A stretch of DNA of 64,000 nucleotides from Massilia sp. YIM B02769 (GCF_030411995.1 NZ_JASNRC010000011.1:62001-126000); one strand, 5' to 3'. Positions 28,299-38,210 are shown, counted from the first letter of the stretch. Program-made: numbers and translations. The notes: generated from the letters alone by a model not told the origin.

Positions 28299-30599
28299 AT
28301 GAACGAGGAGTCGAAAGGCTTGCGCATCGAGGACCCCACCACGCCGGCTGGCGGCTGGGCGTCTGTCGCGGAGGTGACGAATATCCTGATGGACCAGCGC
28401 ACCGTGCTGAAGGACAGCCGCCTGCTGCTCAAGCAGAACAAGCCGGACGGCTTTGCCTGCGTCAGCTGTGCCTGGGCCAAGCCGGCCAATCCGCATCCTT
28501 TCGAGTTCTGCGAAAGCGGCGCCAAGGCCACGGCCTGGGAGACCACCAGCAAGGCCATCGGCGCCGACTTCTTCGAGCAGTACAGCGTGCGCGAACTCGA
28601 ATCCTGGTCCGACCATCGGCTGGAAGAGCAGGGCCGCCTGACGGTGCCGCTGCGCTACGACGCCGCCAGCGACCGTTACCGCGAGGTGTCGTGGGAGACC
28701 GCCTTCGCCGAGATCGGCGCCGCGCTGCGCGGCTTCGAGCGCGACAAGGTCGTGTTCTATGCCTCGGGCCGGGCGTCCCTCGAAACCTCCTACATGTACC
28801 AGCTGCTGGCGCGCATGTACGGCAACAACAACCTGCCCGACAGCTCGAACATGTGCCACGAAAGCACCTCGGTGGCCCTGCAGAAGACCATCGGCGTCGG
28901 CGTGGGCACGGTGGTGTTGCAGGACTTCGAGCAGACCGACTGCATCTTCTTCTTCGGCCAGAACGTGGGCGTGAACAGCCCGCGCATGCTGCACCAGCTG
29001 CAGGAAGCGCGCGAGCGCGGCGTGCCGATCATCACCTTCAATCCCCTGCGCGAGCGCGGGCTGGTGAGCTTTACCAATCCGCAGTCGCCGGTCGAGATGC
29101 TGACCAAGAAGGAAACGCCGATCAGCACCCAGTATCACCAGGTGAAGCCGGGCGGCGACACGGCCGCGATCATGGGCCTGGCGAAGGCCCTGCTGGCGCT
29201 GGACGACGCGGCTGTTCAACGCGGCGAGCAGCGCGTGCTGGACGTCGCCTTCATCCAGGAGTACACGCACGGCTTCGAGGAATTCGAAGCGGCGGTGCGC
29301 GCCTGTCCGTGGACCGACATCGTGCGTGAATCGGGGCTGCTGCAAGTGGACATCGAGAGCGCGGCCGCCGTGTATGCGGGCGCCGGCGCGGTCCTCGGCG
29401 TGTACGGCATGGGCCTGACTCAGCACCAGAACGGCGTGCAGAACGTGGGCATGATCGTCAATCTGCTGCTGATGCGCGGGAATATCGGCAAGCCCGGCGC
29501 CGGCATCTGCCCGGTGCGCGGCCACTCGAACGTGCAGGGCCAGCGCACGGTCGGCATCACCGAAAAGCCCGAGCTGGCGCCGCTCGACAAGCTGAAGGAA
29601 CAGTACGGCTTCGAGCCGCCGCGCGAGAAGGGCATGAATACCGTGGAAGTCTGCGAAGCGATGTTGGCGCGTAAGGTGCAGGCCTTCATCGGCCTGGGCG
29701 GGAATTTCGTGCGCGCCGTACCCGAGACCGTGCTGATGGAAGAAGCCTGGCGCGAACTGCCGCTGACGGTGCAGGTGTCGACCAAGCTGAATCGCAACCA
29801 CGTCATCCACGGCAAGCAGTCGTACATCCTGCCTTGCCTGGGCCGCATCGAGATCGACCGCCAGGCCGCCGGTCCGCAGGACGTGACGATCGAAGACAGC
29901 ACCTCGTGCATGCACGGCTCGCGCGGCGCGGCCGATCCGGTGGCGGATACCTTGTTATCGGAGCCGGCCATCGTGGCGGGCATCGCCAAGGCCACGCTGG
30001 ACCCGAATCCGTTAGTTGACTGGGACGCCTGGGTCGGCAACTACGCCAGGGTGCGCGACGCCATCGAGGAAACCTATCCGGACATCTTCGGCGACTTCAA
30101 TGCGCGCATGTGGACGCCAGGGGGCTTTCGCAAACCGGTGGGCGCCGCGCACCGCGTGTTCGAGACCGAAAGCAAGCGCGCCGAATTCACCGTACCCGAG
30201 GAATTGCCGGGCGACCCGGACATGGACGCAGGCCCGCCGGCGCTGCGCCTGTTCACGATCCGCAGCGACGGGCAGTTCAACACCACCATCTACCACAACG
30301 ACGACCGCTTCCGCGGCGTGTTCGGCAGCCGCATGGTGCTGTTCATGTCGCACGGCGACATGGCGCGCCTGGGGCTGGAGCAGGGCGACAGCGTGGCCTT
30401 GCAGACCCCTGCGGACGATGGCGTCACGCGCCGCGTGGATGGCTTGTCGGTCGTGCCCTACGACGTGCCCGAGGGCTGCATCGCTGGCTACTACCCCGAG
30501 CTGAATCCCCTGATCCCGCTCTGGCACCACGCCAAGGAAAGCAAGGTGCCGGCGGCGAAGGCAATCGACGTCATGGTAGAGCGCAGCGCCGTCGCTTGA
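28299..30599 (+). CDS. FdhF/YdeP-family molybdopterin oxidoreductase
   Basis: 766-aa member of the formate-dehydrogenase-H-like family (YdeP type), with a bis-MGD-binding catalytic fold. FACVSCAWAKPANPHPFEFCE near 50-70 has cysteines but not the full four-Cys [4Fe-4S] spacing of true formate dehydrogenases. SNMCHESTS near 184-192 lies where the active-site loop is expected, and the C-terminal molybdopterin-dinucleotide domain occupies about 640-766. No electron-transfer subunit or fdhD is adjacent, so the acceptor is unclear; in E. coli the relative YdeP is linked to acid resistance. The start is the ATG at 28299 behind GGAAGGAG. Confidence 0.88.
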   Translation: MNEESKGLRIEDPTTPAGGWASVAEVTNILMDQRTVLKDSRLLLKQNKPDGFACVSCAWAKPANPHPFEFCESGAKATAWETTSKAIGADFFEQYSVRELESWSDHRLEEQGRLTVPLRYDAASDRYREVSWETAFAEIGAALRGFERDKVVFYASGRASLETSYMYQLLARMYGNNNLPDSSNMCHESTSVALQKTIGVGVGTVVLQDFEQTDCIFFFGQNVGVNSPRMLHQLQEARERGVPIITFNPLRERGLVSFTNPQSPVEMLTKKETPISTQYHQVKPGGDTAAIMGLAKALLALDDAAVQRGEQRVLDVAFIQEYTHGFEEFEAAVRACPWTDIVRESGLLQVDIESAAAVYAGAGAVLGVYGMGLTQHQNGVQNVGMIVNLLLMRGNIGKPGAGICPVRGHSNVQGQRTVGITEKPELAPLDKLKEQYGFEPPREKGMNTVEVCEAMLARKVQAFIGLGGNFVRAVPETVLMEEAWRELPLTVQVSTKLNRNHVIHGKQSYILPCLGRIEIDRQAAGPQDVTIEDSTSCMHGSRGAADPVADTLLSEPAIVAGIAKATLDPNPLVDWDAWVGNYARVRDAIEETYPDIFGDFNARMWTPGGFRKPVGAAHRVFETESKRAEFTVPEELPGDPDMDAGPPALRLFTIRSDGQFNTTIYHNDDRFRGVFGSRMVLFMSHGDMARLGLEQGDSVALQTPADDGVTRRVDGLSVVPYDVPEGCIAGYYPELNPLIPLWHHAKESKVPAAKAIDVMVERSAVA

Positions 30600-30625
30600 C
30601 GTAGGGTGGGTACTCGTACCCACCG
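30600..30625 (+). repeat. Palindromic repeat, left arm
   Basis: CGTAGGGTGGGTACTCGTACCC then ACCG. It begins at the base after the oxidoreductase stop codon. Confidence 0.85.
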
Positions 30626-30674
30626 GTTTCACTGTTGGCGTCCTGGTACTATCCGGGTATGCGACGGACCAGCA

Positions 30675-30700
30675 GGTGGGTTCGAGAACCCACCCTACGT
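30675..30700 (-). repeat. Palindromic repeat, right arm
   Basis: GGTGGGTTCGAGAACCCACC then CTACGT. With 30600-30625 it forms a ~100-bp unit that exactly fills the gap between convergent genes. Confidence 0.85.
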
Positions 30701-30725
30701 CAACGAGCAAGCTGGCAGGTGAGCG

Positions 30726-31574
30726 TCAATACTCGCGCCGATCCGGCTTGATCTCCTGCAGGATCGTCGTCGCGATCTCCTCGATCGACTTGGTCGTCGA
30801 CGACAGCCAGCGAATCCCCTCGCGCTTCATCATCACTTCCGCCTCGTTCACCTCATACCGGCAATTCTCGATCGACGCATATTTACTTCCCGCGCGCCGC
30901 TCGTTGCGGATCTCGGTCAAGCGCTCCGGCGTGATCGTCAGCCCGAACAGTTTATGTTTAAAGGGCGGCAGCGAGGACGGCAACTTGCCGCGCTCGAAAT
31001 CGTCGGGAATCAGCGGGTAATTCGCGGCCTTGATCCCGTACTGCATCGCCAGGTAAAGCGAAGTCGGTGTCTTGCCAGAACGCGACACGCCGACCAGGAT
31101 CACATCCGCCTCGGCCAAATTCTTGTGCGATTGCCCGTCGTCGTGGGCCAGCGAGAAGTTGATCGCCTCGATGCGGTTCTTGTATTCCTCGGAATCGACG
31201 ATGTTGTGAATGCGCCCGATGGTGTGGGTCGATTTCACGCCGAGTTCCATTTCCAGTGGCGCCACGAAGGTCTGGAACAAATCCATGTGCATGCCGTGCG
31301 AGGCGCGGATCACGCCCGACAGATCGTGCTTCACCAGGGTCGAGAACACGATCGGGCGCTGGTTGTCGGCCGCGTACACCTCGTTGATGCGGCGCGCGGC
31401 GTCGCGTGCCTTGTCGAGCGTATCGATGAAGGGAATGCGGATCTGGCGGAAGCGCATCTCGAACTGGCTCAGCACCGCGTGGCCGAAGGTTTCGGCGGTG
31501 ATGCCGGTGCCGTCGGACACGAAAAACACGGTGCGCGCGGTCGGGGGAAGTGCGGGGCGGTTCTCGGCGGTCAT
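30726..31574 (-). CDS. ppsR: PEP synthase regulatory protein (kinase/pyrophosphorylase)
   Basis: 282-aa DUF299-family regulator that phosphorylates (with ADP) and dephosphorylates the PpsA active-site threonine. The P-loop-like motif [15 protein letters not shown] lies near 150-165, [17 protein letters not shown] near 14-30 and [16 protein letters not shown] near the C-terminus. It is divergent from ppsA across 187 bases, the usual arrangement. The start is MTAENR at 31574; the longer frame upstream lacks family similarity. Confidence 0.95.
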   Translation of the reverse strand: MTAENRPALPPTARTVFFVSDGTGITAETFGHAVLSQFEMRFRQIRIPFIDTLDKARDAARRINEVYAADNQRPIVFSTLVKHDLSGVIRASHGMHMDLFQTFVAPLEMELGVKSTHTIGRIHNIVDSEEYKNRIEAINFSLAHDDGQSHKNLAEADVILVGVSRSGKTPTSLYLAMQYGIKAANYPLIPDDFERGKLPSSLPPFKHKLFGLTITPERLTEIRNERRAGSKYASIENCRYEVNEAEVMMKREGIRWLSSTTKSIEEIATTILQEIKPDRREY

Positions 31575-31761
31575 ATTGAATTCTTGGCTATGCTGACAGA
31601 TTTGCACGTTTCGTGCGGTGTGAAACCCGGGCGCTCGCGGTAGAATGCTCGGCAACGGATTTGCATTGTGCTGCACGGCGCCCAGAATAACAAGAATACA
31701 TGCGCCCTCTGCCCAGCAACGTGCACGACAGATTTCTATCATCAAGTAAGGGTGTTTTACC

Positions 31762-34197
31762 ATGACTAACCTGTCTAACGCAGCATTGAAGGAGCCGGAA
31801 CAAGGCACGGGTGTTTACGTTGCCTCGTTCGAAAACCTGCGCATGACCGATGTCGAATCGGTCGGCGGCAAGAACGCCTCGCTCGGCGAGATGATCAGCC
31901 AGCTCGCCGAAGCCGGCGTGCGCGTGCCGACCGGCTTCGCCACCACGGCGCAGGCCTTCCGCGACTTCCTCGGCCACTCGCTGGACGGCGGCCCTTCGCT
32001 GGCAGACCGCATCGCCACCCGCCTGGAAAGCCTGGACATCGACGACGTGCGCGCCCTGGCCGCCGCCGGCGCCGAGATCCGCCAGTGGATCATCGACACC
32101 CCGTTCCAGCCGCGCCTGGAAGAGGAAATCCGCTCGTTCTACGACCGCCTGGTTGCCGATTCGGAAACCGAGATGTCCTTCGCCGTGCGTTCCTCGGCCA
32201 CCGCCGAAGACTTGCCGGACGCGTCGTTCGCGGGCCAGCAGGAAACCTTCCTGAACGTGGTCGGCATCGACAACATCCTGGAAGCGATGAAGCACGTCTT
32301 CGCTTCGCTCTACAACGACCGCGCGATTTCCTACCGTGTGCACAAGGGCTTCACCCACGCCGAAGTGGCGCTGTCGGCCGGCGTGCAGCGCATGGTGCGT
32401 TCCGACACCGGCGCGGCCGGCGTCATGTTCACCATCGACACCGAATCCGGCTTCAAGGACGTGGTCTTCATCACCTCCAGCTACGGCCTGGGCGAAACGG
32501 TGGTGCAGGGCGCGGTGAACCCGGACGAGTTCTACGTCCACAAGCCGATGCTCCAGCAGGGCAAGTCGCCTGTCATCCGCCGCAACATCGGTTCGAAACT
32601 GATCAAGATGGAGTTCACCGCCGAAGCCAAGGCAGGCCGTTCGGTGAAGACCGTCGACGTGCCGATCGAGATGCGCAACCGTTACTCGCTGACCGATGCC
32701 GAAGTCGTCGAACTGGCAAAATATGCCGTCATCATCGAGAACCACTACGGCCGCGCGATGGACATCGAATGGGGCAAGGATGGCCGCGACGGCAAGCTGT
32801 ACATCCTGCAGGCGCGTCCGGAAACCGTGAAGTCGCAGCAGAAGGCCACCGACGCCCAGCAGCGCTTCAGCCTGAAGGGCAGCGGCACCGTGTTGACCAG
32901 CGGCCGCGCCATCGGCCAGAAGATCGGCGCCGGTCCGGTGCGCGTGATTACCGACCCGTCGGAAATGGAACGCGTGCAGCCGGGCGACGTGCTGGTGGCC
33001 GACATGACCGACCCGAACTGGGAACCGGTCATGAAGCGCGCCTCGGCGATCGTCACCAACCGCGGCGGCCGTACCTGCCACGCGGCGATCATCGCGCGTG
33101 AACTGGGCGTGCCGGCGGTCGTCGGCTGCGGTGACGCCACCGAGACCCTGAAGGACGGCACCTTTGTCACCGTGTCGTGCGCCGAAGGCGACGAAGGCAA
33201 GATCTACGACGGCCTGCTGGAGACCGAAGTCACCGAAGTCTCGCGCGGCGAACTGCCGCCGCTGGCGACCAAGATCATGCTCAACGTCGGCAACCCGCAG
33301 CTGGCCTTCGACTTCCAGTCGGTGCCGAACGGCGGCGTCGGTCTGGCGCGCCTCGAGTTCATCATCAACAACAACATCGGCGTGCACCCGAAGGCCATCC
33401 TCGAGTACCCGAACATCGATGCCGACTTGAAGAAGGCAGTGGAGTCGGTCGCGCGTGGCCACGCATCGCCAAAGGCCTTCTACGTCGACAAGCTGGCCGA
33501 AGGCGTGGCGACGATTGCCGCCGCGTTCTGGCCGAAGCCGGTGATCGTGCGCCTGTCCGATTTCAAGTCGAACGAGTACAAGAAGCTGATCGGCGGTTCG
33601 CGCTACGAGCCGGACGAGGAAAACCCGATGCTGGGCTTCCGCGGCGCCGCGCGCTACCTGGCCGAGGACTTCGCCGAGTCCTTCGAGATGGAGTGTCTCG
33701 CCATGAAGCGCGTGCGCGAAGAGATGGGCCTGACCAACGTCGAGCTGATGATCCCGTTCGTGCGCACCCTGGGCCAGGCCGAGAAGGTCATCGGGCTGTT
33801 GGCCAAGTATGGCCTGAAGCGCGGTGAAAACGGCCTGCGCGTCATCATGATGTGCGAAGTGCCGTCGAACGCCATCCTGGCCGAGCAGTTCCTGGAACAC
33901 TTCGATGGCTTCTCGATCGGCTCGAACGACCTGACCCAGCTGACCCTGGGCCTGGACCGCGACTCCGGCATGGAGCTGCTGGCCAAGGACTTCGACGAGC
34001 GCGACCCGGCCGTGAAAGCCATGCTGTCGCTGGCGATCAAGGCTTGCCGCGCACAGGGCAAGTACATCGGTATTTGCGGCCAGGGTCCGTCGGACAACCC
34101 GGACTTCGCGGTCTGGCTGATGGAGCAGGGCATCGAGTCGATGTCGCTCAATCCTGACTCGGTGGTTGAAACCTGGCAGAAGCTGGCGTCGATGTAA
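31762..34197 (+). CDS. ppsA: Phosphoenolpyruvate synthase
   Basis: 811-aa enzyme converting pyruvate + ATP + water to PEP + AMP + Pi for gluconeogenesis. It has an N-terminal ATP/pyruvate-binding domain (about 15-360, [11 protein letters not shown]), a swivelling phosphohistidine domain (about 390-480) with the catalytic histidine in [14 protein letters not shown] (about 435), and a C-terminal PEP-binding barrel with [15 protein letters not shown] and [15 protein letters not shown]. Transcribed away from its regulator ppsR and ended by a hairpin at 34236. Confidence 0.98.
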   Translation: MTNLSNAALKEPEQGTGVYVASFENLRMTDVESVGGKNASLGEMISQLAEAGVRVPTGFATTAQAFRDFLGHSLDGGPSLADRIATRLESLDIDDVRALAAAGAEIRQWIIDTPFQPRLEEEIRSFYDRLVADSETEMSFAVRSSATAEDLPDASFAGQQETFLNVVGIDNILEAMKHVFASLYNDRAISYRVHKGFTHAEVALSAGVQRMVRSDTGAAGVMFTIDTESGFKDVVFITSSYGLGETVVQGAVNPDEFYVHKPMLQQGKSPVIRRNIGSKLIKMEFTAEAKAGRSVKTVDVPIEMRNRYSLTDAEVVELAKYAVIIENHYGRAMDIEWGKDGRDGKLYILQARPETVKSQQKATDAQQRFSLKGSGTVLTSGRAIGQKIGAGPVRVITDPSEMERVQPGDVLVADMTDPNWEPVMKRASAIVTNRGGRTCHAAIIARELGVPAVVGCGDATETLKDGTFVTVSCAEGDEGKIYDGLLETEVTEVSRGELPPLATKIMLNVGNPQLAFDFQSVPNGGVGLARLEFIINNNIGVHPKAILEYPNIDADLKKAVESVARGHASPKAFYVDKLAEGVATIAAAFWPKPVIVRLSDFKSNEYKKLIGGSRYEPDEENPMLGFRGAARYLAEDFAESFEMECLAMKRVREEMGLTNVELMIPFVRTLGQAEKVIGLLAKYGLKRGENGLRVIMMCEVPSNAILAEQFLEHFDGFSIGSNDLTQLTLGLDRDSGMELLAKDFDERDPAVKAMLSLAIKACRAQGKYIGICGQGPSDNPDFAVWLMEQGIESMSLNPDSVVETWQKLASM

Positions 34198-34235
34198 ATC
34201 GCGGAACCTGCCGAGGCAGGTTTCATAACGCAGGA

Positions 34236-34270
34236 AAGCCCGCTACCAGTCCTGATCGCGGGCTTTTTTA
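34236..34270 (+). terminator. ppsA terminator
   Basis: AAAGCCCGC pairs with GCGGGCTTT across a ~14-base loop and is followed by a T run. Confidence 0.9.
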
Positions 34271-34302
34271 TTGCCTGGTGAGCGGGGAGCGCGGGCGGGT
34301 TA

Positions 34303-34584
34303 TTACTGCTTCCGGGCCCGGAGAATGGATGGTTTGATGGCGTGATCGGGAACAAAACCTCTACCACAGCGATTGCAATAGCAGCCCTCGATGAATTGTT
34401 GAAGTGGAGCGCTCGCTACATACGGCGGCTCGATTTCATCCACGGCGAGCTGACTCGATCGCTGATATCCGGCGCGTTCAGGATCCGGGCTTTCCGCTCC
34501 GATCAAGAGCATTTTCGGAACGACAAATTCAGACGTTTTACAGCAGGGGCAGGCGCGTCCGGCGCTGACTGGATGGGTTTTCAT
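34303..34584 (-). CDS. Small Cys-motif protein, unknown function
   Basis: Predicted 93-aa protein starting MKTHPVSAGR. Two Cys pairs, CPCC near the N-terminus and CYCNRCG near residue 68, suggest a zinc ribbon or zinc-finger fold. The start at 34584 leaves 8 bases after the upstream membrane gene's stop, so the two are probably one transcript; a longer reading would overlap that gene. Lower GC than the neighbouring chromosome. No function is recognised. Confidence 0.5.
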   Translation of the reverse strand: MKTHPVSAGRACPCCKTSEFVVPKMLLIGAESPDPERAGYQRSSQLAVDEIEPPYVASAPLQQFIEGCYCNRCGRGFVPDHAIKPSILRARKQ

Positions 34585-34592
34585 GGCAGGAC

Positions 34593-34931
34593 TTAGGCTT
34601 GCTGACCAAGTGCAATCGAGACAAGTGCAGGAACCAGGATGACAAAGACTTGTAGCCGGTGCGAAATTTTCCGATTGGTTTCCCGGCGACCAGCCATCGT
34701 CCAGGCCGCGCTGCACAGGGCCAAACCGCAACATGCGCCGATGTAGCAACCGAACCGCAGGTACAGATTCGAAATGAAATAGGACGCGTCAGGTGAGGTA
34801 GCGAACTGAGCGGGAGAAGCTGTTTCCCACTCCGTTATTCGTTGCAGGGTCCAAAACGCCAATAACGTCAAGATTGTCTCTACCAAGACCAATCCGTAAA
34901 AGCATTTTGAGTTCATGACGCGTATTCGCAT
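34593..34931 (-). CDS. Small membrane protein, unknown function
   Basis: 112 aa with three apparent membrane segments (about 10-28, 50-75 and 90-108). GGAGA lies upstream of the ATG at 34931; an alternative ATG at 34916 is less well placed. Middle gene of a minus-strand low-GC trio (35028-35303, this gene, 34303-34584). No family recognised. Confidence 0.55.
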   Translation of the reverse strand: MRIRVMNSKCFYGLVLVETILTLLAFWTLQRITEWETASPAQFATSPDASYFISNLYLRFGCYIGACCGLALCSAAWTMAGRRETNRKISHRLQVFVILVPALVSIALGQQA

Positions 34932-35027
34932 GTACTGATGTCTCCGAAACCTATTTGCTCAGCCTTAATCGTGGCGAGGCGTTCCACTTCAGTTCCCTCC
35001 AGGAGACGCCGTCTTCGCTCGCTGCGC

Positions 35028-35303
35028 TTAAACAGGCACATCGCATCGCGGGCATTTCTTCGGCAATTTCCAACTCCAATAATAAATCGGCGTCCCTGCT
35101 ACCTGCTTCTCACGATAGAGTAAACGCGCTCCGCAATGAGTACATGCCAGGCTCATCCCGCCAATACCGCCGACCAGTAAAAGAGCGAACAAAGGCAGCA
35201 AAAATGCCGGCGAGATTTCCAGCGCCAAGATGCCCATCAAATACATGAGTGGGAGAGCCGCAACATAAGCCCAGTACTGTTGCCTGGTCGAGATTTTCCT
35301 CAT
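35028..35303 (-). CDS. Small membrane protein with zinc-ribbon Cys pairs
   Basis: 91 aa. Two hydrophobic segments (about 10-28 and 32-50) are followed by CTHCG and CPRCD, a four-Cys pattern typical of a zinc ribbon. No strong ribosome binding site is visible. First gene of the low-GC trio; the 97 bases to the next gene hold nothing recognisable. Function unknown. Confidence 0.55.
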   Translation of the reverse strand: MRKISTRQQYWAYVAALPLMYLMGILALEISPAFLLPLFALLLVGGIGGMSLACTHCGARLLYREKQVAGTPIYYWSWKLPKKCPRCDVPV

Positions 35304-35550
35304 GATCGCCGTGAAGAGTCGGATGTCGCATGAATCGTGACTACCATAACCGTCCTTTGTCGCGCGAGCAGTAAACAGTATCGTGTCTTATCTGCAATAT
35401 ATGCAATTTCCCACTTCTGCGCAATGAAGACCGTCCAATCTGCATGGCAACAAATAAGTTGACTCTGTTCCAGAACTCGTTAGACTTTTAGAAACCCTCG
35501 TCAGCCTGCACGGCGGCGAGGGTTTTTTTCGGAATCAGAGGAGAATGGAA
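35304..35550. other. AT-rich intergenic stretch with an orphan terminator
   Basis: About 245 bases, notably AT-rich for this chromosome, with no supported gene. A plus-strand hairpin terminator at 35492-35529 has no obvious upstream gene, so it may end an unannotated small transcript or be a relic of a deleted gene. Confidence 0.5.
35492..35529 (+). terminator. Orphan rho-independent terminator
   Basis: AAACCCTCG pairs with CGAGGGTTT across a ~16-base loop and is followed by a T run. No plus-strand gene lies within 1.3 kb upstream other than ppsA, which has its own terminator. Confidence 0.75.
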
Positions 35551-35925
35551 ATGAAACGCTTGTCGATTGTCCTGGGTTTGGTGGGACTCATGCTGTCCGG
35601 CGCCGCTTTTGCCGACGAAACCGCCTTCTGCAAGACCGAGTGCGACAGCGCACGCGCTCAGTGCAAGGCCAACACCAGCAAGGCGTCAGGCGACGATGCC
35701 GTCAAGCTGCTCAGCAGCGAGGAAACCAACGCCTTTGCACGCACCGCGCGCGACCCGGTTGCCGGCGTGGGCGCGCAGTCGCTCGAACGCAGCGGCCAAC
35801 AGAACCGCCGCGCCCAGCAGATGGGCATCTGCGACGACAAATACCAGCGCTGCACGCGCGCCTGCGGCACCCCCGGCGACGGCGGCGCGGTCTTCCCGAT
35901 GCGCAAACGCGGCAACACGGGCTGA
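35551..35925 (+). CDS. Secreted Cys-rich small protein, unknown function
   Basis: 124 aa. A signal peptide (about 1-22, ending AFA) and a mature part with CKTECDSARAQC and CDDKYQRCTRAC, two CxxxC-type pairs that could form disulfides in the periplasm. AGAGGAG lies 7 bases before the ATG at 35551, which favours it over the ATG at 35545. It is followed 44 bases later by the NfeD-like gene. No known family. Confidence 0.7.
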   Translation: MKRLSIVLGLVGLMLSGAAFADETAFCKTECDSARAQCKANTSKASGDDAVKLLSSEETNAFARTARDPVAGVGAQSLERSGQQNRRAQQMGICDDKYQRCTRACGTPGDGGAVFPMRKRGNTG

Positions 35926-35969
35926 CGAGCGGCACCGCCGCTCTGCGGCACACAACAAGGAGGAGACAC

Positions 35970-36392
35970 ATGGACGACTGGGTGAACTGGATGATCGGCG
36001 CCGGCATCCTGGTGGTGGCGGAGCTGTTCACGGGAACCTTCTACCTCTTGATGATCGCCATCGGCCTGGCCTGTGGCGGCATCGCGGCGCTGCTGGGCCT
36101 GTCCGGCCCGGTGCAGACCCTGGTCGCGGCGGCTACCGGCCTGGTCGCCACCAGCATCCTGCACCGCAGCCGCTTCGGCCGCCCGGCCAAGACGAGCGCC
36201 ACGCGCGACCAGAACGTCAACCTCGACATCGGCGGGCGCGTCACCGTGCACGCCTGGAACGAGGGCCGCGCGCGCGTGATGTACCGCGGCGCGCTGTGGG
36301 ACGTGGAGCTGGGCGGTGGCGCCATCGCCGAGGCCGGCGACTTTCGCATCGTCGAGGTGCAGGGCAACCGCCTGATCGTGGCGAACGCGTGA
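35970..36392 (+). CDS. NfeD-family membrane protein
   Basis: 140 aa. Two to three membrane helices (about 8-60) are followed by a small OB-fold domain (about 78-138, GGRVTVHAWNEGRARVMYRGALWDVE), the short NfeD (NfeD1b-like) architecture. Such proteins are encoded next to SPFH/stomatin proteins and work with them in membrane quality control, exactly the arrangement here. AAGGAGGAG precedes the start. Confidence 0.9.
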   Translation: MDDWVNWMIGAGILVVAELFTGTFYLLMIAIGLACGGIAALLGLSGPVQTLVAAATGLVATSILHRSRFGRPAKTSATRDQNVNLDIGGRVTVHAWNEGRARVMYRGALWDVELGGGAIAEAGDFRIVEVQGNRLIVANA

Positions 36393-36438
36393 TTCATCAC
36401 GAATACCAATAATTAGAACTCATCTATAAGGGATGCTC

Positions 36439-37365
36439 ATGGAATTCGAACTGTCCTTCGGCATGGTGGCGCTGGTGATCTTCATCATCGCCGTGGTCTT
36501 CGTCATCAAGACCATCAACGTGGTGCCGCAGCAGCACGCCTGGGTGGTCGAGCGCCTCGGCAAGTACCACGCGACGCTGGCGCCGGGCCTGAACATCGTC
36601 GTGCCTTTCGTCGACCGCATCGCCTACAAGCACGTGCTGAAGGAAATCCCGCTCGACGTGCCGCCGCAGGTTTGCATCACGCGCGATAACACGCAGTTGC
36701 AGGTGGACGGCATCCTGTACTACCAGGTGACCGATGCCATGCGCGCCTCCTACGGCTCGTCGAACTATGTGCAGGCGATTACCCAGCTGGCGCAGACCAC
36801 GCTGCGCTCGGTGATCGGCAAGATGGAACTCGATAAAACCTTCGAGGAGCGCGACCACATCAACACCACCATCGTCAACGCCATCGACGAATCGGCCGCC
36901 AACTGGGGTGTGAAGGTGCTGCGCTACGAAATCAAGGACCTGACGCCGCCGGCCGAGATCCTGCACGCGATGCAGCGCCAGATCACGGCCGAGCGCGAGA
37001 AGCGCGCGCTGATCGCGGCGTCCGAAGGCCGGCGCCAGGAGCAGATCAACATCGCCAGCGGCGAGCGCGAGGCGGCGATCGCGCGCTCCGAAGGCGAACG
37101 CCAGGCCGCGATCAACCGCGCCCAGGGCGAGGCGAACGCCATCGTCGCGCTGGCCGAGGCCAGCGCCACCGCGCTGCGCCAGGTCGGCGCCGCGATCCGC
37201 GAGCCGGGCGGCGAGGACGCGATGAATCTGCGCGTGGCGGAGGAATACGTCGACGCCTTCGGCAAGCTGGCCAAGACCAACAACTCGATCATCGTGCCGG
37301 CCAACCTGGGCGAGATGAGCGGCCTGATCGCCAGCGCCATGCAGATCGTGAAGGCGCAGAAGTGA
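36439..37365 (+). CDS. SPFH/band-7 protein (QmcA-like paraslipin)
   Basis: 308-aa membrane-anchored stomatin-family protein. An N-terminal membrane helix (about 8-28) precedes VVPQQHAWVVERLGKYH and the SPFH domain (about 30-190), then an Ala/Glu-rich coiled-coil (about 190-250, SEGRRQEQINIASGERE). It forms oligomeric rings associated with membrane proteases. The start is placed at the ATG at 36439, six bases after AAGGG, rather than 36433. The stop shares a base with the next ATG (TGATG). Confidence 0.92.
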   Translation: MEFELSFGMVALVIFIIAVVFVIKTINVVPQQHAWVVERLGKYHATLAPGLNIVVPFVDRIAYKHVLKEIPLDVPPQVCITRDNTQLQVDGILYYQVTDAMRASYGSSNYVQAITQLAQTTLRSVIGKMELDKTFEERDHINTTIVNAIDESAANWGVKVLRYEIKDLTPPAEILHAMQRQITAEREKRALIAASEGRRQEQINIASGEREAAIARSEGERQAAINRAQGEANAIVALAEASATALRQVGAAIREPGGEDAMNLRVAEEYVDAFGKLAKTNNSIIVPANLGEMSGLIASAMQIVKAQK

Positions 37366-38174
37366 TGGCGGGCGAGTCGCAGCGCGTCGTCGTGATTACC
37401 GGCGCCTCCGACGGCATCGGCGCCGAGATGGCGCGGCAGCTAGCGGCGACGCACGGCGCCGGCGTCGCGCTGGTGCTGGCCGCGCCCCTGCAGGCGGTGG
37501 CCGATGCCTGCACCGCGCTCGGTGCGCAGGCGGTCGCGGTGCCGACCGACGTATCGATCCAGATCCAGTGCCGCCGGCTGGTGATCGGTGCGGTCGAGCG
37601 GTTCGGACGGATCGACGTCCTGGTCAACAATGCCGGCCGCTCGGCGCACGCGCTGTTCGAAGAGGTCGAAGACCTCGACTGGTACGAAGAGCTGATGCGG
37701 GTGAACCTGTGGGGCGCCGTCTGGTGTACCCAGGCCGCGTTGCCGCATTTGAAGCGCACGCGCGGCAGCATCGTCGCCGTGTCGTCGCTGGCGGGGCTGA
37801 TCGGCGTGCCGGGCCGCACCGCCTACAGCGCCACCAAGTTCGCCATGACCGGCTTCTTCGAGGCGCTGCGGGCGGAATTGCGCGGCGCGGGCGTGAGCGT
37901 GACCACGGCCTATCCGGGCGTGGTGGCCACGCAGATCCGCTACCGCGGCTTCAATGCCGCCGGCGAAACGGCAGGGGCCAGCGGCTTGATCGAAGACGGC
38001 GCGATGAGCGTGGAGGAATGCGCGCGGCTGATCGTCGACGGCATGAACCGGCGCCAGCGCGAGGTGGTCATGACCGGGAAGGGCAAGCTGGGGCGCTTCC
38101 TCAAATTGCTGGCGCCGGGGCTAATCGAGAAGATGGCGCTGGCGGCGCTGAAGCAGGACGTGCGGCCGCACTGA
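37365..38174 (+). CDS. SDR-family oxidoreductase
   Basis: 269-aa short-chain dehydrogenase/reductase. It has the cofactor motif TGASDGIG (about 13-20), NNAG near 88 and the active-site YSATK with an upstream serine (VSSLAG). It resembles DltE/YqjQ-type SDRs by C-terminal length; the substrate is unknown. The preferred ATG at 37365 overlaps the upstream stop by one base; a GTG three bases earlier is also possible. Translationally coupled to the SPFH gene. Confidence 0.88.
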   Translation: MAGESQRVVVITGASDGIGAEMARQLAATHGAGVALVLAAPLQAVADACTALGAQAVAVPTDVSIQIQCRRLVIGAVERFGRIDVLVNNAGRSAHALFEEVEDLDWYEELMRVNLWGAVWCTQAALPHLKRTRGSIVAVSSLAGLIGVPGRTAYSATKFAMTGFFEALRAELRGAGVSVTTAYPGVVATQIRYRGFNAAGETAGASGLIEDGAMSVEECARLIVDGMNRRQREVVMTGKGKLGRFLKLLAPGLIEKMALAALKQDVRPH

Positions 38175-38210
38175 TACCTGGCGGGGGCATGTCACGATGA
38201 AAGGGAACAT

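Noticed and set aside
31588..33900. Minus-strand ORF of 770 codons opposite ppsA
   Set aside because: Shadow of ppsA; no recognisable motif.
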